From positions 62,001-126,000 of the forward strand of contig CAWAFH010000004.1 in NCBI GenBank assembly GCA_963781265.1: a stretch of DNA of 64,000 nucleotides. Reading direction: 5' to 3'. The translations under genes and the position numbers were made by a program. The notes under the pieces are model-generated. The model was not told the DNA's origin and searched no databases. It saw nothing but the letters and a program-made list of their open reading frames with translations. Of this stretch, positions 34,131 through 41,953 are shown piece after piece. The stretch is from WHSW01 sp963781265 (lineage in GTDB: Bacteria; Actinomycetota; Thermoleophilia; Solirubrobacterales; 70-9). How positions within the stretch are numbered: the first letter of the stretch is position 1; each line of letters opens with the position of its first letter.

Positions 34131-34871
34131 GTGAAGGCGTTCAAGCGTTCGCTGCTGGGCTACCGGCGCAGCGAGGTGGATGAGGCGCTGGCGGCGCGTG
34201 ACGCGGCGCTCGCCGATGCGGCGGCCGCGATCGAGCTCAACGAGGGGGAGCTGCGTCAGCACCGGGCCCGCGTCGCGCAGCTCGAGGCGGTCTGCGACCG
34301 GCTCTCCACCGAGGTCGTCGCCGGGCGCGGCGAGCGCGACCGGCTGCGGGCCGAGCTCGCCGTGGAGCGCTCGCGGGTCGAGCGCTTCGAGCAGATCGGG
34401 ACGCAGGCGCGCACGCAGGCGACCCGGATCCGGATGCGGGCGCTGCATGACGCGGTCGATCTGGCGGCGCGCCTCGAACGGCTCGAGGGGGCGCCCACGC
34501 ACACGCGCTCGCGGTTGCTCGACTCGGTTCGCGAGGCGATCCAGCGGCTCGGCGCGCAGGGCGATCCGGCTCGGGCGTTGGCGAGCGGCGACAGCGCGGC
34601 CGAGGCCGAGGTCTTCGAGGGCATGGTCGAGGTCGAGGTCGGCCCGCTGGAGGACTTCTCGCAGCTGGTCGGGTTCGAGGACGCTGCCGGGGCGATCGGC
34701 GCGACGTCGGAGATCTCGGTGCGCCGCTTCGCGCGCGGCCGCGCGACGCTCGAGATGCGACTCGACGAGCCGGTGGACCTGCTGCACGAGCTCGAGCAGC
34801 GCTCGCCGTTCGAGTTCCGGGTGCGCGATCGGCGCTTCGATCGCCTCGTGCTCGACGTCGAGGACGAGTAG
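34131..34871 (+). CDS. DivIVA-like coiled-coil protein
   Basis: 246 aa from GTG 34131. The N-terminus FKRSLLGYRRSEVDEALAAR fits the DivIVA pattern, in which a short amphipathic segment is followed by GY..xEVD. A coiled coil runs about 20-120 with regular hydrophobic heptads (RARVAQLEAVCDRLSTEV). The C-terminal about 80 residues form a mixed alpha/beta domain (VEVEVGPLEDFSQLVGFED) not found in standard DivIVA. TAGCTT (34118-34123) lies 7 nt before the start. A pole or membrane-curvature role is inferred. Confidence 0.7.
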   Translation: MKAFKRSLLGYRRSEVDEALAARDAALADAAAAIELNEGELRQHRARVAQLEAVCDRLSTEVVAGRGERDRLRAELAVERSRVERFEQIGTQARTQATRIRMRALHDAVDLAARLERLEGAPTHTRSRLLDSVREAIQRLGAQGDPARALASGDSAAEAEVFEGMVEVEVGPLEDFSQLVGFEDAAGAIGATSEISVRRFARGRATLEMRLDEPVDLLHELEQRSPFEFRVRDRRFDRLVLDVEDE

Positions 34872-34948
34872 CCCGCAAGCGTTCGTGATCGGCGCCTGCG
34901 CGGCCGCGCTCGGCGGCTGAGGTCGGCGGCTTCCGTCCGGTCGACATG

Positions 34949-34961
34949 CGAACATCCGTTC

Positions 34962-34962
<1 letters not shown>
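34949..34962. promoter_or_regulatory. LexA-type SOS box at the nuclease start codon
   Basis: CGAAC-ATCC-GTTCG is a perfect CGAAC-N4-GTTCG palindrome, the core of the Gram-positive/actinobacterial LexA operator. Its last G is the first base of the GTG start at 34962, so bound LexA would block initiation of transcription or translation of the nuclease frame. Confidence 0.6.
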
Positions 34963-35650
<688 letters not shown>

Positions 35651-35654
<4 letters not shown>

Positions 35655-36085
35655 CCGTCCCGTCCCGACTCTCCGTGGTCACGGTCGGCGCCCGCGACCT
35701 GCCCGCCCTGCGCGCCTTCTACGAGCGGCTCGGCTGGGTCACGAACACGAGCGCCGGCGACTTCGCCGCCTTCCCGCTCGGCGGCGCCGTGTTCACGATC
35801 TACGAGATCGCGAAGCTCGCCGAGGAGGCGGGCGGCCTCGAGGTGCCCGAGCCCGGGGGCTTCAACGGCGTCACCCTGGCGATCAACGTCGACGAGCGCG
35901 ACCAGGTCGACGCCGCGATCGACGCCGCGCAGGCCGCGGGCGCCACGCTCGGCGCCGCGCCGACCGACCGCGAGTGGGGTGGGCGGTCCGGCTACTTCGC
36001 CGACCCGGAGGGCAACGTCTGGGAGGTCGCGTGGCTGCCCGGCGCCGAGTTCGACGAACGCGGTGCGCTGATCTGGCCGTTCTGA
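35651..36085 (+). CDS. VOC superfamily (glyoxalase-like) protein
   Basis: 144 aa, one vicinal-oxygen-chelate domain with two beta-alpha-beta-beta-beta modules: VVTVGARDLPALRAFYERLGW at the start and GGRSGYFADPEGNVWEVAW at the end. The terminal Glu (NVWEV) is a candidate metal ligand. Substrate unknown; similar proteins act in glyoxal detoxification, ring cleavage or antibiotic binding. Translationally coupled to the antitoxin-like segment by ATGA. Converges with marR 28 bp downstream. Confidence 0.85.
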
Positions 36086-36112
36086 GCGAGCGCGGCGCCG
36101 CGCGCGCCCGGG

Positions 36113-36610
36113 CTAGGCGGTTTCGGCCTCGGCCGCTTGCGCCGCGCGGGCGACGTCGCAGGTCGAGCCGATCGTCTCGAGCATCTGGCGCACCTCGCAC
36201 GGATCGCCGCCGAGCGCGGGGAGGAAGTCCTCGGCGATCCCGCGCGCGTACACCGGCCACATCCGCTCGAGCATCCGCTCGCCTTCGTCGGTCAGCTCGA
36301 TGTGAAAGCTGCGCCGGTCGTTCGGGCACGCCGTGCGCCGGACCAGCCCGTCGCGCTCGATCCGGTCGATCAGCCGGCTCAGCCCGCTGTTGGAGAGCAG
36401 CACCCGCTCGGCCAGCTCGACCTGGCGCAGCGTGCTCTCGGGGGCGTCGCGCAACGCCGCGAGCACGTCGTACCACGACAGGGGCGGCAGCTCGGCCTCG
36501 TCGAGGTCGGCGCTGATCCGCCTCAGCATCGTCGAGTGAGCGCGCAGGAACGCTCGCCACGCGGCCATCTCGTCCTCGCCGATCTGCTCCTTTGCGGGGC
36601 TTTCGCTCAT
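36113..36610 (-). CDS. MarR-family transcriptional regulator
   Basis: 165 aa winged-helix regulator. Helices and wing are clear: LPPLSWYDVLAALRDAPEST, then the recognition region LRQVELAERVLLSNSGLSRLIDRIERDGLVRR followed by wing DRRSFHIELTDEGE. Divergent from yceI; the 98-bp region between them carries overlapping promoters with CAAC/GTTG palindromes, so it probably represses itself and the yceI-FMN reductase pair. Ligand unknown; nearby genes hint at quinone or electrophile stress. Confidence 0.9.
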   Translation of the reverse strand: MSESPAKEQIGEDEMAAWRAFLRAHSTMLRRISADLDEAELPPLSWYDVLAALRDAPESTLRQVELAERVLLSNSGLSRLIDRIERDGLVRRTACPNDRRSFHIELTDEGERMLERMWPVYARGIAEDFLPALGGDPCEVRQMLETIGSTCDVARAAQAAEAETA

Positions 36611-36635
36611 GCCGGCGATTGTAGCTCCCCACTCG

Positions 36636-36678
36636 TTGACTGCGCAACAATTATCTGTATAATCGTTGTATCAGCAAC
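36636..36678. promoter_or_regulatory. Divergent promoter and probable MarR operator
   Basis: Rightward: TTGACT (36636-36641), 16 bp, TATAAT (36658-36663), the best promoter in the window, 45 bp before yceI. Overlapping it are palindrome CAACAATTAT-CTGT-ATAATCGTTG (36645-36668, one mismatch) and GTTG-TATCAG-CAAC (36665-36678). A leftward promoter for marR (TTGCTG, then GATAAT) overlaps the same bases. Confidence 0.65.
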
Positions 36679-36708
36679 AGTTGAGATAACATCAAAAGGA
36701 GACTTCAG

Positions 36709-37260
36709 ATGAGCGCAGCAACCACGGAGAGAATCGTCCCGAACGGGACCTGGAAGATCGACGACGCGCATTCGAGCGCCAACTTCGAGGTCGAGCACGG
36801 CGGCGTATCGGTGTTTCGCGGCGGCTTCAAGCCGATCGACGCGAGCCTGACGGCGACCGACGGCGGGCTCGGGCTCGAGGGCAAGGTCGAGGTCGAGAGC
36901 ATCAGCATCGACGACGAGAACATCCGGCCGCACCTGCTGTCGCCGGACTTCTTCGACGTCCTGCGCAATCCTCGGATCACCTACCGCTCGACCGAGATCG
37001 CCGGCGGCCCCGACGACCTCACGGTCACGGGCAAGCTCTCGATGGCCGGCATCTCGCTCCCGGTCACGGCGACCGGCCGCGTCCGCGGCCCCGTCTCGTT
37101 CGGCGAGGGGCTCGAGAAGATCTCCGTCTCGCTCGAGACGACGGTGGACCGCCGGGCCTTCGGCATGGTCTGGCAGATGGAGCTCCCGGGCGGTGAGCAG
37201 GCGCTCGCCAACGACGTCCGCCTGGTCGTCGAGCTCGAGCTGCTCAAGGACCGGGGCTGA
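36709..37260 (+). CDS. YceI family lipid-binding-like protein
   Basis: 183 aa with the YceI/lipocalin-like fold: GTWKIDDAHSSANFEVEHGG at the start, HLLSPDFFDVLRNPRITYRST in the middle and RRAFGMVWQMELPGGE near the end. No signal peptide, so it is cytoplasmic; YceI proteins bind polyprenoid-type lipids. It is divergent from marR with a TTGACT/TATAAT promoter and AAAGGAGAC Shine-Dalgarno. The FMN reductase gene follows after five bases, so they form a small operon likely controlled by the MarR regulator. Confidence 0.92.
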   Translation: MSAATTERIVPNGTWKIDDAHSSANFEVEHGGVSVFRGGFKPIDASLTATDGGLGLEGKVEVESISIDDENIRPHLLSPDFFDVLRNPRITYRSTEIAGGPDDLTVTGKLSMAGISLPVTATGRVRGPVSFGEGLEKISVSLETTVDRRAFGMVWQMELPGGEQALANDVRLVVELELLKDRG

Positions 37261-37265
37261 TCGCG

Positions 37266-37829
37266 ATGCGGATCCTCGCCATCCCCGGCAGCGTCCGCCG
37301 CGATTCCCACAACGCGCGCCTGCTCCGCCACGCGGCGGAGCGGGCGCCCGAGGGCGTCGAGGTCGAGCTCTGGGAAGGGCTCAAGTCGATCCCGCCCTAC
37401 GACCAGGACGACGACACGGAGGTCCCGCCCGCGCCGGTCGCGGAGCTGCGCGCGGCGATCGCGGCCGCCGACGGCCTCCTGTTCGCGACCCCGGAGTACA
37501 ACTCGTCGATCCCCGGCGTGCTCAAGAACGCGATCGACTGGGCGTCGCGCCCGCGGTCGACGACCCCGCTGCAGAACAAGCCGGCCGCCGTGGTCGGCGC
37601 CACCACCGGGGCCTTCGGCGCCGTCTGGGCGCAGGCCGAGCTGCGCAAGGTGCTTGCCTCGAGCGGCGCCCGCGTGATCGACCTCGACCTGCCGCTCGCC
37701 CGCGCCCACGAGGCATTCGGCGCCGACGGCGCGCTGCTCGACGCCGGCCACGACGCCCGCGTCGGCGAGGTGCTCGAGGCCCTCGGCGCCGAGATCGCCA
37801 CCGACCTCGAGCTCGCGCTGGCCGCCTGA
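37266..37829 (+). CDS. NADPH-dependent FMN reductase family protein
   Basis: 187 aa flavodoxin-like fold. The FMN phosphate loop is GSVRRDSHNARLL, followed by ATPEYNSSIPGVLKNAIDWASRP, the isoalloxazine-binding loop typical of azoreductase/quinone-reductase relatives, and VVGATTGAFGA. Probably reduces quinones or flavins with NADPH. Coupled with yceI and, by position, MarR control. Confidence 0.92.
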   Translation: MRILAIPGSVRRDSHNARLLRHAAERAPEGVEVELWEGLKSIPPYDQDDDTEVPPAPVAELRAAIAAADGLLFATPEYNSSIPGVLKNAIDWASRPRSTTPLQNKPAAVVGATTGAFGAVWAQAELRKVLASSGARVIDLDLPLARAHEAFGADGALLDAGHDARVGEVLEALGAEIATDLELALAA

Positions 37830-37869
37830 GCGCCGCGCCGGCTCGGTCGCGCACCGCGGGCGCGGGTCG

Positions 37870-37880
37870 CCTCCGCTTCG
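37870..37880 (-). repeat. Copy of a dispersed CGAAGCGGAGG element
   Basis: CCTCCGCTTCG here is the reverse complement of the core of a 16-bp motif GACGCGAAGCGGAGGA found at 40431-40446 (just after leuS) and 55528-55543 (inside prmA). It lies in the leuS leader region. Confidence 0.45.
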
Positions 37881-37914
37881 CTCCGCCTCCCGGGCGCTCG
37901 TAATATCGGGGCCG

Positions 37915-40635
37915 ATGGACGCCGCCGAGGACACGGAAATCCGGTACGAGCCGCACGAGATCGAGCGCCGCTGGCAGCGCGTGTGGGCCGACGAGCGCAC
38001 CTGGGAGGTGCCGAATCCGGGCCAGCCGGGCTTCGACGGGTCGAAGCCGAAGTCCTACGTGCTCGAGATGCTGCCCTACCCGTCGGGCGAGCCGCACGTC
38101 GGCCATCTCAAGAACTACACGATCGGAGACGTGCTGGCCCATTACCGCCGGCGCAACGGCGCGCAGGTGATCCACCCGATGGGCTATGACGCCTTCGGGC
38201 TGCCGGCCGAGAACAACGCGATCCGCACCGGCGTCCACCCGCGCGTCGCAACGGAGGCCTCGATCGCCGCCTACAACGAGCAGTTCCGCGCCTGGGGGAT
38301 CTCGATCGACTGGTCGCGCGAGGCGTCGAGCCACACGCCCGAGTACTACCGCTGGACTCAGTGGATCTTCCTCCGCCTGTACGAGCGCGGCCTCGCCTAT
38401 CGCCAGGAGGCGGCGGTCAACTGGTGTCCCAAGGACGCGACCGTGCTCGCCAACGAGCAGGTGATCGACGGCCGCTGCGAGCGGTGCGGGACCGTGGTCG
38501 AGCGCCGCGAGCTCGAGCAGTGGTTCTTCAAGATCACCGACTACGCGGACCGCCTGCTCGCCGGGCTCGACGAGATCGACTGGCCGGCGCATGTGAAGAC
38601 GATGCAGCGCAACTGGATCGGTCGCTCCGAGGGGGCGCAGGTCGAGTTCGTCTGCGAGGAGCTCGGGCTCGCCTACGAGGTCTTCACGACCCGGCCCGAC
38701 ACCCTGTTCGGCGCCACCTTCTTCGTGGTCGCGCCCGAGCACCCCGACGTCCTCAAGCTCAGCGACTCGCCCGAGGTCCGCGCCTACGTCGAGCGCGCGA
38801 AGGGGCTGGGCCACGATGAGCTCGAGCGCGAGGACCCGCATCGCGAGAAGACGGGCGTGGCCCTCGGCCGCACGGTGACCAACCCGGTCAACGGCGAGCG
38901 GATCCCGATGTACGTCTCCGACTACGTCGTGATGGGCTATGGCACCGGGGCGCTGATGGCGGTCCCCGCCCACGACGAGCGCGACCACGAGTTCGCGCGC
39001 AAGTTCGGGATCGAGATCCGCGAGGTCGTCTCCGGCGGTGACGACGTGCAGGCGGAGCCCTACGTCGGCGACGGGCCGCTGGTCAACAGCGGGCGCTTCG
39101 ATGGGATCAACAACCGCGAGGCCTACGGCGAGATCGTCGCCTGGCTGGCCACCGAGGGGAAGGGCGAGCCCGCGGTCAACTACCGGCTGCGCGACTGGCT
39201 GCTCTCGCGCCAGCGCTACTGGGGCTGCCCGATCCCGATCGTCTACTGCGAGCGAGATGGCATGGTCGAGGTGCCCGACGACCAGCTCCCCGTCGAGCTG
39301 CCCGAGGTCGAGGACTACGCGCCGAAAGGCAAGAGCCCGCTCGCCGCGGTCACCGACTGGGTCAACACCGAGTGCCCGAAGTGCGGCGGCCCGGCGGTCC
39401 GCGAGACCGACACGATGGACACGTTCGTCGACTCCTCCTGGTACTTCCTGCGCTACCTCGACCCGCAGAACACCGAGCTGCCGTTCGCACGCGAGCCGGC
39501 CGACTTCTGGATGCCGGTCGACAACTACATCGGCGGGGTCGAGCACGCGATCTTGCACCTGATGTACGCGCGCTTCTTCACCAAGGCGTTCGCGGACATG
39601 GGGATGCTCTCGGTCGAGGAGCCGTTCGCGAGCCTGTTCACCCAGGGCATGATCACGATGGGCGGAGCGAAGATGTCCTCGTCGAAGGGCAACACGGTCA
39701 GCGCGATCGAGACGGTCGAGCGCTACGGCGCCGACACGGCGCGCGCCTACGTCTGCTTTCTCGGCCCGCCCGATCGCGGCGGCGACTGGGTCGCGGAGGG
39801 GGTCGAGGGCGTCCACCGCTTCCTCATCCGCCTCTGGCGCCTCGCCAACGAGGTCTCGTCGAAGACCGAGCGGCGAGCGGCGAGCGGCGAGCGACCGAGC
39901 TCCGGCGACGCTCACGACCTGCTGGCGAAAGCACACTGGGCGATCGCCAAGGTCAGCCGCGACATCGAGGCTTTCCAGCTTCACACCGCGATCTCGGCCG
40001 TGATCGAGCTCGTCAACGACTCCTACCGGCTCAAGGACGAGCTCTACGGCGATCCGGAGGGCGAGGCGGCGGTGCGGTTCGCCGCCGAGACCGCCGCGTC
40101 GCTGATCTTCCCGTTCGCCCCCCATCTGGGGTCGGAGGCCTACGACACCCTCACCGGGGCCCGGGTCTGGGAGCAGCCGTGGCCGCGCGCGGACGAGTCG
40201 CTGCTCGCGCGCGACGAGTTCACGCTGGTCGTCCAGGTGAACGGCAAGCGCCGCGACCAGATCACCGCGGCCGCCGACACGCCCGAGGCGCAGCTGCTCG
40301 AGCTCGCCCGCACGAGCGAGAACGTCGTCCGGCACCTCGACGGCAAGGAGATCGTCAAGGAGATCGTCGTCGCCGGGCAAGCTCGTCAACCTCGTCGTGC
40401 GCTGACGAGAAGCCGCTCCGGTCGGCCCGGGACGCGAAGCGGAGGACATGGCCCGAGGTGTTCTCTGCTAGAAAGCGCGCGTGCTCGTCAGGCGCCTCTC
40501 CGACGCCGCCGTGACCGAGGTTCACGGATTGCGCCCGCACATCCTCATGGACGCGGGCGAGCTCGGCTCGCGCAACCTCTCCGTCAACTGGCTCGAGGTG
40601 CCGCCGGGCGTCTCCGAGGAGCTGCGCTCCCATGA
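37915..40635 (+). CDS. leuS: Leucine--tRNA ligase, open frame extended by an apparent 3' frameshift
   Basis: Class I synthetase for tRNA-Leu. HVGH is at 61-64 and KMSSSK at 586-591; the editing domain and zinc-type Cys pairs are present (CPKD, CERCGT, CPKCGG). The uninterrupted frame reads to 40635 (906 aa), overlapping the cupin gene by 155 bp with Arg-rich sequence. Dropping one G from GGG at 40375-40377 gives GKLVNLVVR and a stop at 40403-40405, the normal LeuRS ending, so the true gene probably ends at 40405. A heptamer repeat adds a low-complexity insert at 39868-39892. TAATAT (37901-37906) lies 8 nt before the ATG. Confidence 0.93.
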   Translation: MDAAEDTEIRYEPHEIERRWQRVWADERTWEVPNPGQPGFDGSKPKSYVLEMLPYPSGEPHVGHLKNYTIGDVLAHYRRRNGAQVIHPMGYDAFGLPAENNAIRTGVHPRVATEASIAAYNEQFRAWGISIDWSREASSHTPEYYRWTQWIFLRLYERGLAYRQEAAVNWCPKDATVLANEQVIDGRCERCGTVVERRELEQWFFKITDYADRLLAGLDEIDWPAHVKTMQRNWIGRSEGAQVEFVCEELGLAYEVFTTRPDTLFGATFFVVAPEHPDVLKLSDSPEVRAYVERAKGLGHDELEREDPHREKTGVALGRTVTNPVNGERIPMYVSDYVVMGYGTGALMAVPAHDERDHEFARKFGIEIREVVSGGDDVQAEPYVGDGPLVNSGRFDGINNREAYGEIVAWLATEGKGEPAVNYRLRDWLLSRQRYWGCPIPIVYCERDGMVEVPDDQLPVELPEVEDYAPKGKSPLAAVTDWVNTECPKCGGPAVRETDTMDTFVDSSWYFLRYLDPQNTELPFAREPADFWMPVDNYIGGVEHAILHLMYARFFTKAFADMGMLSVEEPFASLFTQGMITMGGAKMSSSKGNTVSAIETVERYGADTARAYVCFLGPPDRGGDWVAEGVEGVHRFLIRLWRLANEVSSKTERRAASGERPSSGDAHDLLAKAHWAIAKVSRDIEAFQLHTAISAVIELVNDSYRLKDELYGDPEGEAAVRFAAETAASLIFPFAPHLGSEAYDTLTGARVWEQPWPRADESLLARDEFTLVVQVNGKRRDQITAAADTPEAQLLELARTSENVVRHLDGKEIVKEIVVAGQARQPRRALTRSRSGRPGTRSGGHGPRCSLLESARARQAPLRRRRDRGSRIAPAHPHGRGRARLAQPLRQLARGAAGRLRGAALP
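39868..39892 (+). repeat. GAGCGGC heptamers inside leuS
   Basis: Three perfect GAGCGGC units plus GAGC inside the leuS frame, encoding the low-complexity segment ERRAASGERPS. The same heptamer family fills the valS-folC spacer and the trpE-trpG spacer. The insert keeps the frame and lies between the synthetase body and the anticodon-binding domain. Confidence 0.7.
40375..40377 (+). other. Apparent +1 frameshift near the end of leuS
   Basis: A run GGG where GG would restore the conserved LeuRS C-terminus (AGKLVNLVVR, stop at 40403-40405). With the base present, the frame runs another 77 codons of Arg/Ser-rich sequence into the cupin gene. Confidence 0.6.
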
Positions 40636-40882
40636 GGAGGCCGAGCAGGTCTACGTCGTCGTGAGCGGGGCCGGGACGATGACCGCGACAGGCGACACCC
40701 AGCGGCTCGGGGCCGGCGATCTCGTGTTGATCCCGCCCGCCACCGACCACGCGGTCGCCAACGACGGCGATCAGCCGCTGATGCTGGTCTCGGTCCAGTC
40801 GCCCGCCGTCTCCGCCGACGAGCTCTACAGCCGTCGCCTCGCGACTCAGGCGACGGGCTACGACGACGACGATTACGAGTGA
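40481..40882 (+). CDS. Cupin domain protein
   Basis: 133 aa small single-domain cupin. Barrel motifs are recognisable: SHEEAEQVYVVVSGAGTMT (His/Glu ligands of motif 1) and LIPPATDHAVANDGDQPLML (motif 2 with one His). Metal site appears complete or nearly so, but substrate is unknown. Starts inside the frameshifted leuS tail, supporting the shorter leuS. It is followed after 13 bp by acylphosphatase. Confidence 0.82.
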   Translation: MLVRRLSDAAVTEVHGLRPHILMDAGELGSRNLSVNWLEVPPGVSEELRSHEEAEQVYVVVSGAGTMTATGDTQRLGAGDLVLIPPATDHAVANDGDQPLMLVSVQSPAVSADELYSRRLATQATGYDDDDYE

Positions 40883-40895
40883 GCGCGGCGCCGAC

Positions 40896-41165
40896 GTGGT
40901 GATCGCCCGGCGCGCGATCGTCCGCGGACGGGTTCAGGGCGTCTTCTTTCGCGACACGACCCGCCGCCGCGCGACCGCCGAGGGCGTCGCCGGGTGGGTG
41001 TCGAATCGCGCCGACGGCACCGTCGAGGCGCTGTTCGAGGGCGAGCCCGAGGCGGTTGAGCGCCTGCTCGAGTTCTGCCGGCGCGGGCCCGACGGCGCCG
41101 GGGTCGAGCGGGTCGACGTGAGCGAGGCCGAGCCCGCCGGGCTCGAAGGTTTCACGATCCGGTAG
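40896..41165 (+). CDS. acyP: Acylphosphatase
   Basis: Hydrolyses acyl phosphates such as carbamoyl phosphate. 89 aa, typical. The active-site loop VRGRVQGVFFRDTTRRRATA contains the conserved Arg, and GWVSNRADGTVEALFEGE carries the catalytic Asn. GTG start at 40896. Co-directional with the cupin and comEA genes. Confidence 0.93.
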   Translation: MVIARRAIVRGRVQGVFFRDTTRRRATAEGVAGWVSNRADGTVEALFEGEPEAVERLLEFCRRGPDGAGVERVDVSEAEPAGLEGFTIR

Positions 41166-41220
41166 CGCTTGCTCCACACGGGCGCGCCACCCGTGCGCCG
41201 CGATCCCCGACGATCGCCGC

Positions 41221-41817
41221 ATGCCCGATTTGAGCCGCGCCCAGCTGGTCGTCTACGCCGCGATCGCCGTCGCCCTGCTGCTGCTCGGAGCGCGCTGGCT
41301 GCGCTCCGCCCAAGCGGACGACGCCCGGGCGGGTGCGTTCGGCGGGGTCGAGCCCGCGGGATCCGAGCGCTCGTTCGAGCTCGATCGAGGCGGTGGCGGA
41401 GTGGTGGTCCACGTCGCCGGCGAGGTGCGGAAGCCGGGCGTGTACGAGCTCGCTGCCGGCGCCCGGGTCACCGACGCGGTCGAGCGCGCGGGCGGGACCA
41501 CCGGCGCGGCGGCCGTCGACTCGATCAACCTCGCGGCGAAGCTCGCCGATGGCCAGCAGGTGGTGGTGCCGGCGCGCGTCGGATCGCCGGGCGCCGCCGC
41601 GACCGGGGCGGCGACGACCGAGGACGGGCCGATCAGCCTCGGGACGGCGACCGTCGAGCAGCTCGACACGATCGAGGGCATCGGGCCGGTGACGGCCCAG
41701 GACATCATCGGCTACCGCGACGAGCACGGCGGGCTCTCCTCGGTCGACGAGCTCGATCAGATCAGCGGGATCGGCCCGGCGACGATGGAGGCGCTGCGCG
41801 ACCGCCTGCAGCCCTGA
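41221..41817 (+). CDS. comEA: ComEA-like DNA-binding competence protein
   Basis: 198 aa membrane-anchored DNA receptor. One N-terminal transmembrane segment (about 8-26), a SLBB domain (VVVHVAGEVRKPGVYELAAG, residues about 61-110), then a C-terminal helix-hairpin-helix pair (LDTIEGIGPVTAQDIIGYRD and LDQISGIGPATMEALRD) that binds DNA backbones. The layout matches ComEA used for uptake of DNA. comEC follows directly. Confidence 0.93.
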   Translation: MPDLSRAQLVVYAAIAVALLLLGARWLRSAQADDARAGAFGGVEPAGSERSFELDRGGGGVVVHVAGEVRKPGVYELAAGARVTDAVERAGGTTGAAAVDSINLAAKLADGQQVVVPARVGSPGAAATGAATTEDGPISLGTATVEQLDTIEGIGPVTAQDIIGYRDEHGGLSSVDELDQISGIGPATMEALRDRLQP

Positions 41818-41953
41818 CCCGAACGCGCCGACCCCGCGCAGGCGGCTGGCGCCGCAGCTCGCGGTCGCGTGGCGCGGCGCGGCCGCAGCGGGCCTCGCGG
41901 CCGGGCTCGCGGCGACCCCGCTGCTCGGGCCGCCGGCGGGCGCCCCGTGGCCA

